In this document: one piece after another, positions 63,137 to 64,000 of the stretch
Layout: each line of letters starts with the position of its first letter
Position numbering within the stretch: the first letter of the stretch is position 1
Origin: Spirochaetae bacterium HGW-Spirochaetae-3
GTDB taxonomy: Bacteria; Spirochaetota; Spirochaetia; Treponematales; UBA12059
Assembly: GCA_002839315.1 (NCBI GenBank)
Contig: PGXV01000001.1
Span: 62,001-126,000, forward strand
DNA length: 64,000 nt
Direction: 5' to 3'
The notes under the pieces: model-generated
The model's input: only the letters and a program-made list of their open reading frames with translations
Database searches by the model: none
Told to the model about the DNA's origin: nothing
Position numbers and translations under genes: made by a program

Positions 63137-64000
63137 ATGGAAAAGCTCAAGAGAGCGCTCGTAGTCGCGTTGGTACTCGGCGTCGCCGTCAGCGGGGCCT
63201 TCGCTAACGGCGAAAAAGAAGGCGGGGCAACCGCTGGTAGTTCCGCGGAGATGAAGTCGATGACCTATACCTGGGTCGCCGGAGGCATGGGCGGCGGTTG
63301 GTATACGGTGGCCGGCGGGTTCGCCCGTCTCGTCAGCGAGAAGGAGCCGCGGATCACGATCAAGGTGATACCGGGCGGCGGCGTCGCCAATCCCATCGCG
63401 CTCGCGCAGGGCGAAGCCGATATAGCCTGGGGCGTCGGTTATGTCGATAAGGCAGCCTATAACGGTATAGCTCCTATCTATAACCAGGCCTACAAGGGGC
63501 TTGCGTCCATAGCGGGTACGCTCTCGGTCGATTATTACCATTTCCTGGCCGCCAAGGATCAGAACGTCACGACGCTCGAGCAGTTCGTCGACAAGGTAAA
63601 GAAGGGCGAGAAGCTCAAGGTAGCGGCTCCTATGACCGGTACCTCCGAATACGTTATGACTTCGTTCGTGCTTGAGCACTACGGCGTATCGTACGACTTG
63701 ATCAAGAAGAACGGCGGAACCGTCGTGCAGGCCGTGTACGGCGATATGACGAGCCTCTTCAAGGATAGGCACGTAGACTACGCGTTCGCCTGCGTGGGCC
63801 TTCCCGGAGCGATCATGACCGAGATGGCGATGGGCCGCCCCGCGACCCTCCTCGCGCTATCAGACGAGACGCTCGATTATTGCGCCAAGACCTACGGCAC
63901 CGTCGCCAAGGCTTCCGGCTTGTGCAGGGTCCCCGGCGGCACCTACACGGGCATGCCCAACGACATCCAGACACTCTGCCATTCCACTGAAATCCTCGTC
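63137..64000 (+). CDS. TAXI-family TRAP solute-binding protein (3' end outside window)
   Basis: The frame from ATG 63137 is open for 288 codons to the right edge. RBS AAGGAGG lies 8 bases upstream. Signal peptide ends near SGAFANGEK (about 24). The mature protein has the TAXI pattern: TWVAGGMGGGWYTVAGGFARL, VIPGGGVANPIALAQGEADIAWG, IAGTLSVDYYHFLAAKD and MTGTSEYVMTSF. TAXI proteins bind small acids such as glutamate or sugar acids for a TRAP permease, which is likely to follow outside the window. It is complete except for its end. Confidence 0.9.
   Translation, partial: MEKLKRALVVALVLGVAVSGAFANGEKEGGATAGSSAEMKSMTYTWVAGGMGGGWYTVAGGFARLVSEKEPRITIKVIPGGGVANPIALAQGEADIAWGVGYVDKAAYNGIAPIYNQAYKGLASIAGTLSVDYYHFLAAKDQNVTTLEQFVDKVKKGEKLKVAAPMTGTSEYVMTSFVLEHYGVSYDLIKKNGGTVVQAVYGDMTSLFKDRHVDYAFACVGLPGAIMTEMAMGRPATLLALSDETLDYCAKTYGTVAKASGLCRVPGGTYTGMPNDIQTLCHSTEILV

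Overview
The window is about 64 kb of high-GC bacterial chromosome and almost certainly comes from a free-living or host-associated spirochaete. The best evidence is a pair of FlaA flagellar-sheath protein genes (27629-29164), a TatT-type TPR lipoprotein coupled to a TRAP transporter (32877-37425), a DUF5312-like gene (46131-47849) and a FapA/DUF342 gene. Genes are tightly packed, often with ATGA, GTGA or TTGA overlaps. No rRNA, tRNA, CRISPR array, insertion sequence or prophage was seen. The first gene (alpha-2-macroglobulin) and the last (TAXI-type binding protein) are cut by the window ends.

Layout. 1-4000: alpha-2-macroglobulin and PBP1C. 4001-9407: a structured leader, then guaB, purA and guaA (the IMP to AMP/GMP branch) and a nitroreductase-like gene, closed by a terminator. 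9560-19022: a GntR/UTRA regulator and a salvage cluster holding mtnA, an ECF transporter (fused double ATPase, EcfT, S component), a Cys/Met-metabolism PLP enzyme, mtaD, a purine nucleoside phosphorylase and a class II aldolase. Together these read as an anaerobic 5'-methylthioadenosine (or 5'-deoxyadenosine) to DHAP route. 19004-24718: FapA-like protein, ArgR, a small DUF3783-like protein, ClpB and a TatD hydrolase. 24751-27601: a poly-gamma-glutamate operon (pgsB, pgsC, pgsW-like). 27629-32381: the flaA pair, a binding-protein-like lipoprotein, class II fructose-bisphosphate aldolase and an outer-membrane barrel.

32419-37425 (minus strand): TatT lipoprotein, TRAP binding protein, fused DctQM permease, alpha/beta hydrolase and RNase HI. 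37526-42777: a heterodimeric ABC exporter with one degenerate ATPase site, then a sigma-54 activator whose receiver domain is degenerate. 42853-45156 (minus): a K+ channel with RCK domain, a separate cyclic-nucleotide-binding protein and a small periplasmic protein, all overlapping. 45267-54518 (plus): pseudouridine synthase, DUF5312-like protein, PgeF, an OmpA-like protein, then a four-gene unit at 50052-54518. That unit encodes a DUF2207-like membrane protein whose C-terminus ends in eight Ala-Cys-His-x repeats, followed directly by a radical SAM enzyme with an N-terminal PqqD-like domain and a complete SPASM domain. I consider it the most novel system here: a probable post-translational modification pathway acting on the tail of a large membrane protein.

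54594-61035: rsmH; then a TRAP (DctPQM) plus IlvD operon divergent from a FadR-type regulator, with overlapping back-to-back promoters and two adjacent FadR-like operator boxes between them. 61182-64000: a probable covalently flavinylated FMN-binding protein, a CmpB-family membrane protein and the start of a TAXI transporter gene with its own promoter and a dyad.

All functional calls rest on reading motifs in the sequence; no database search was possible.
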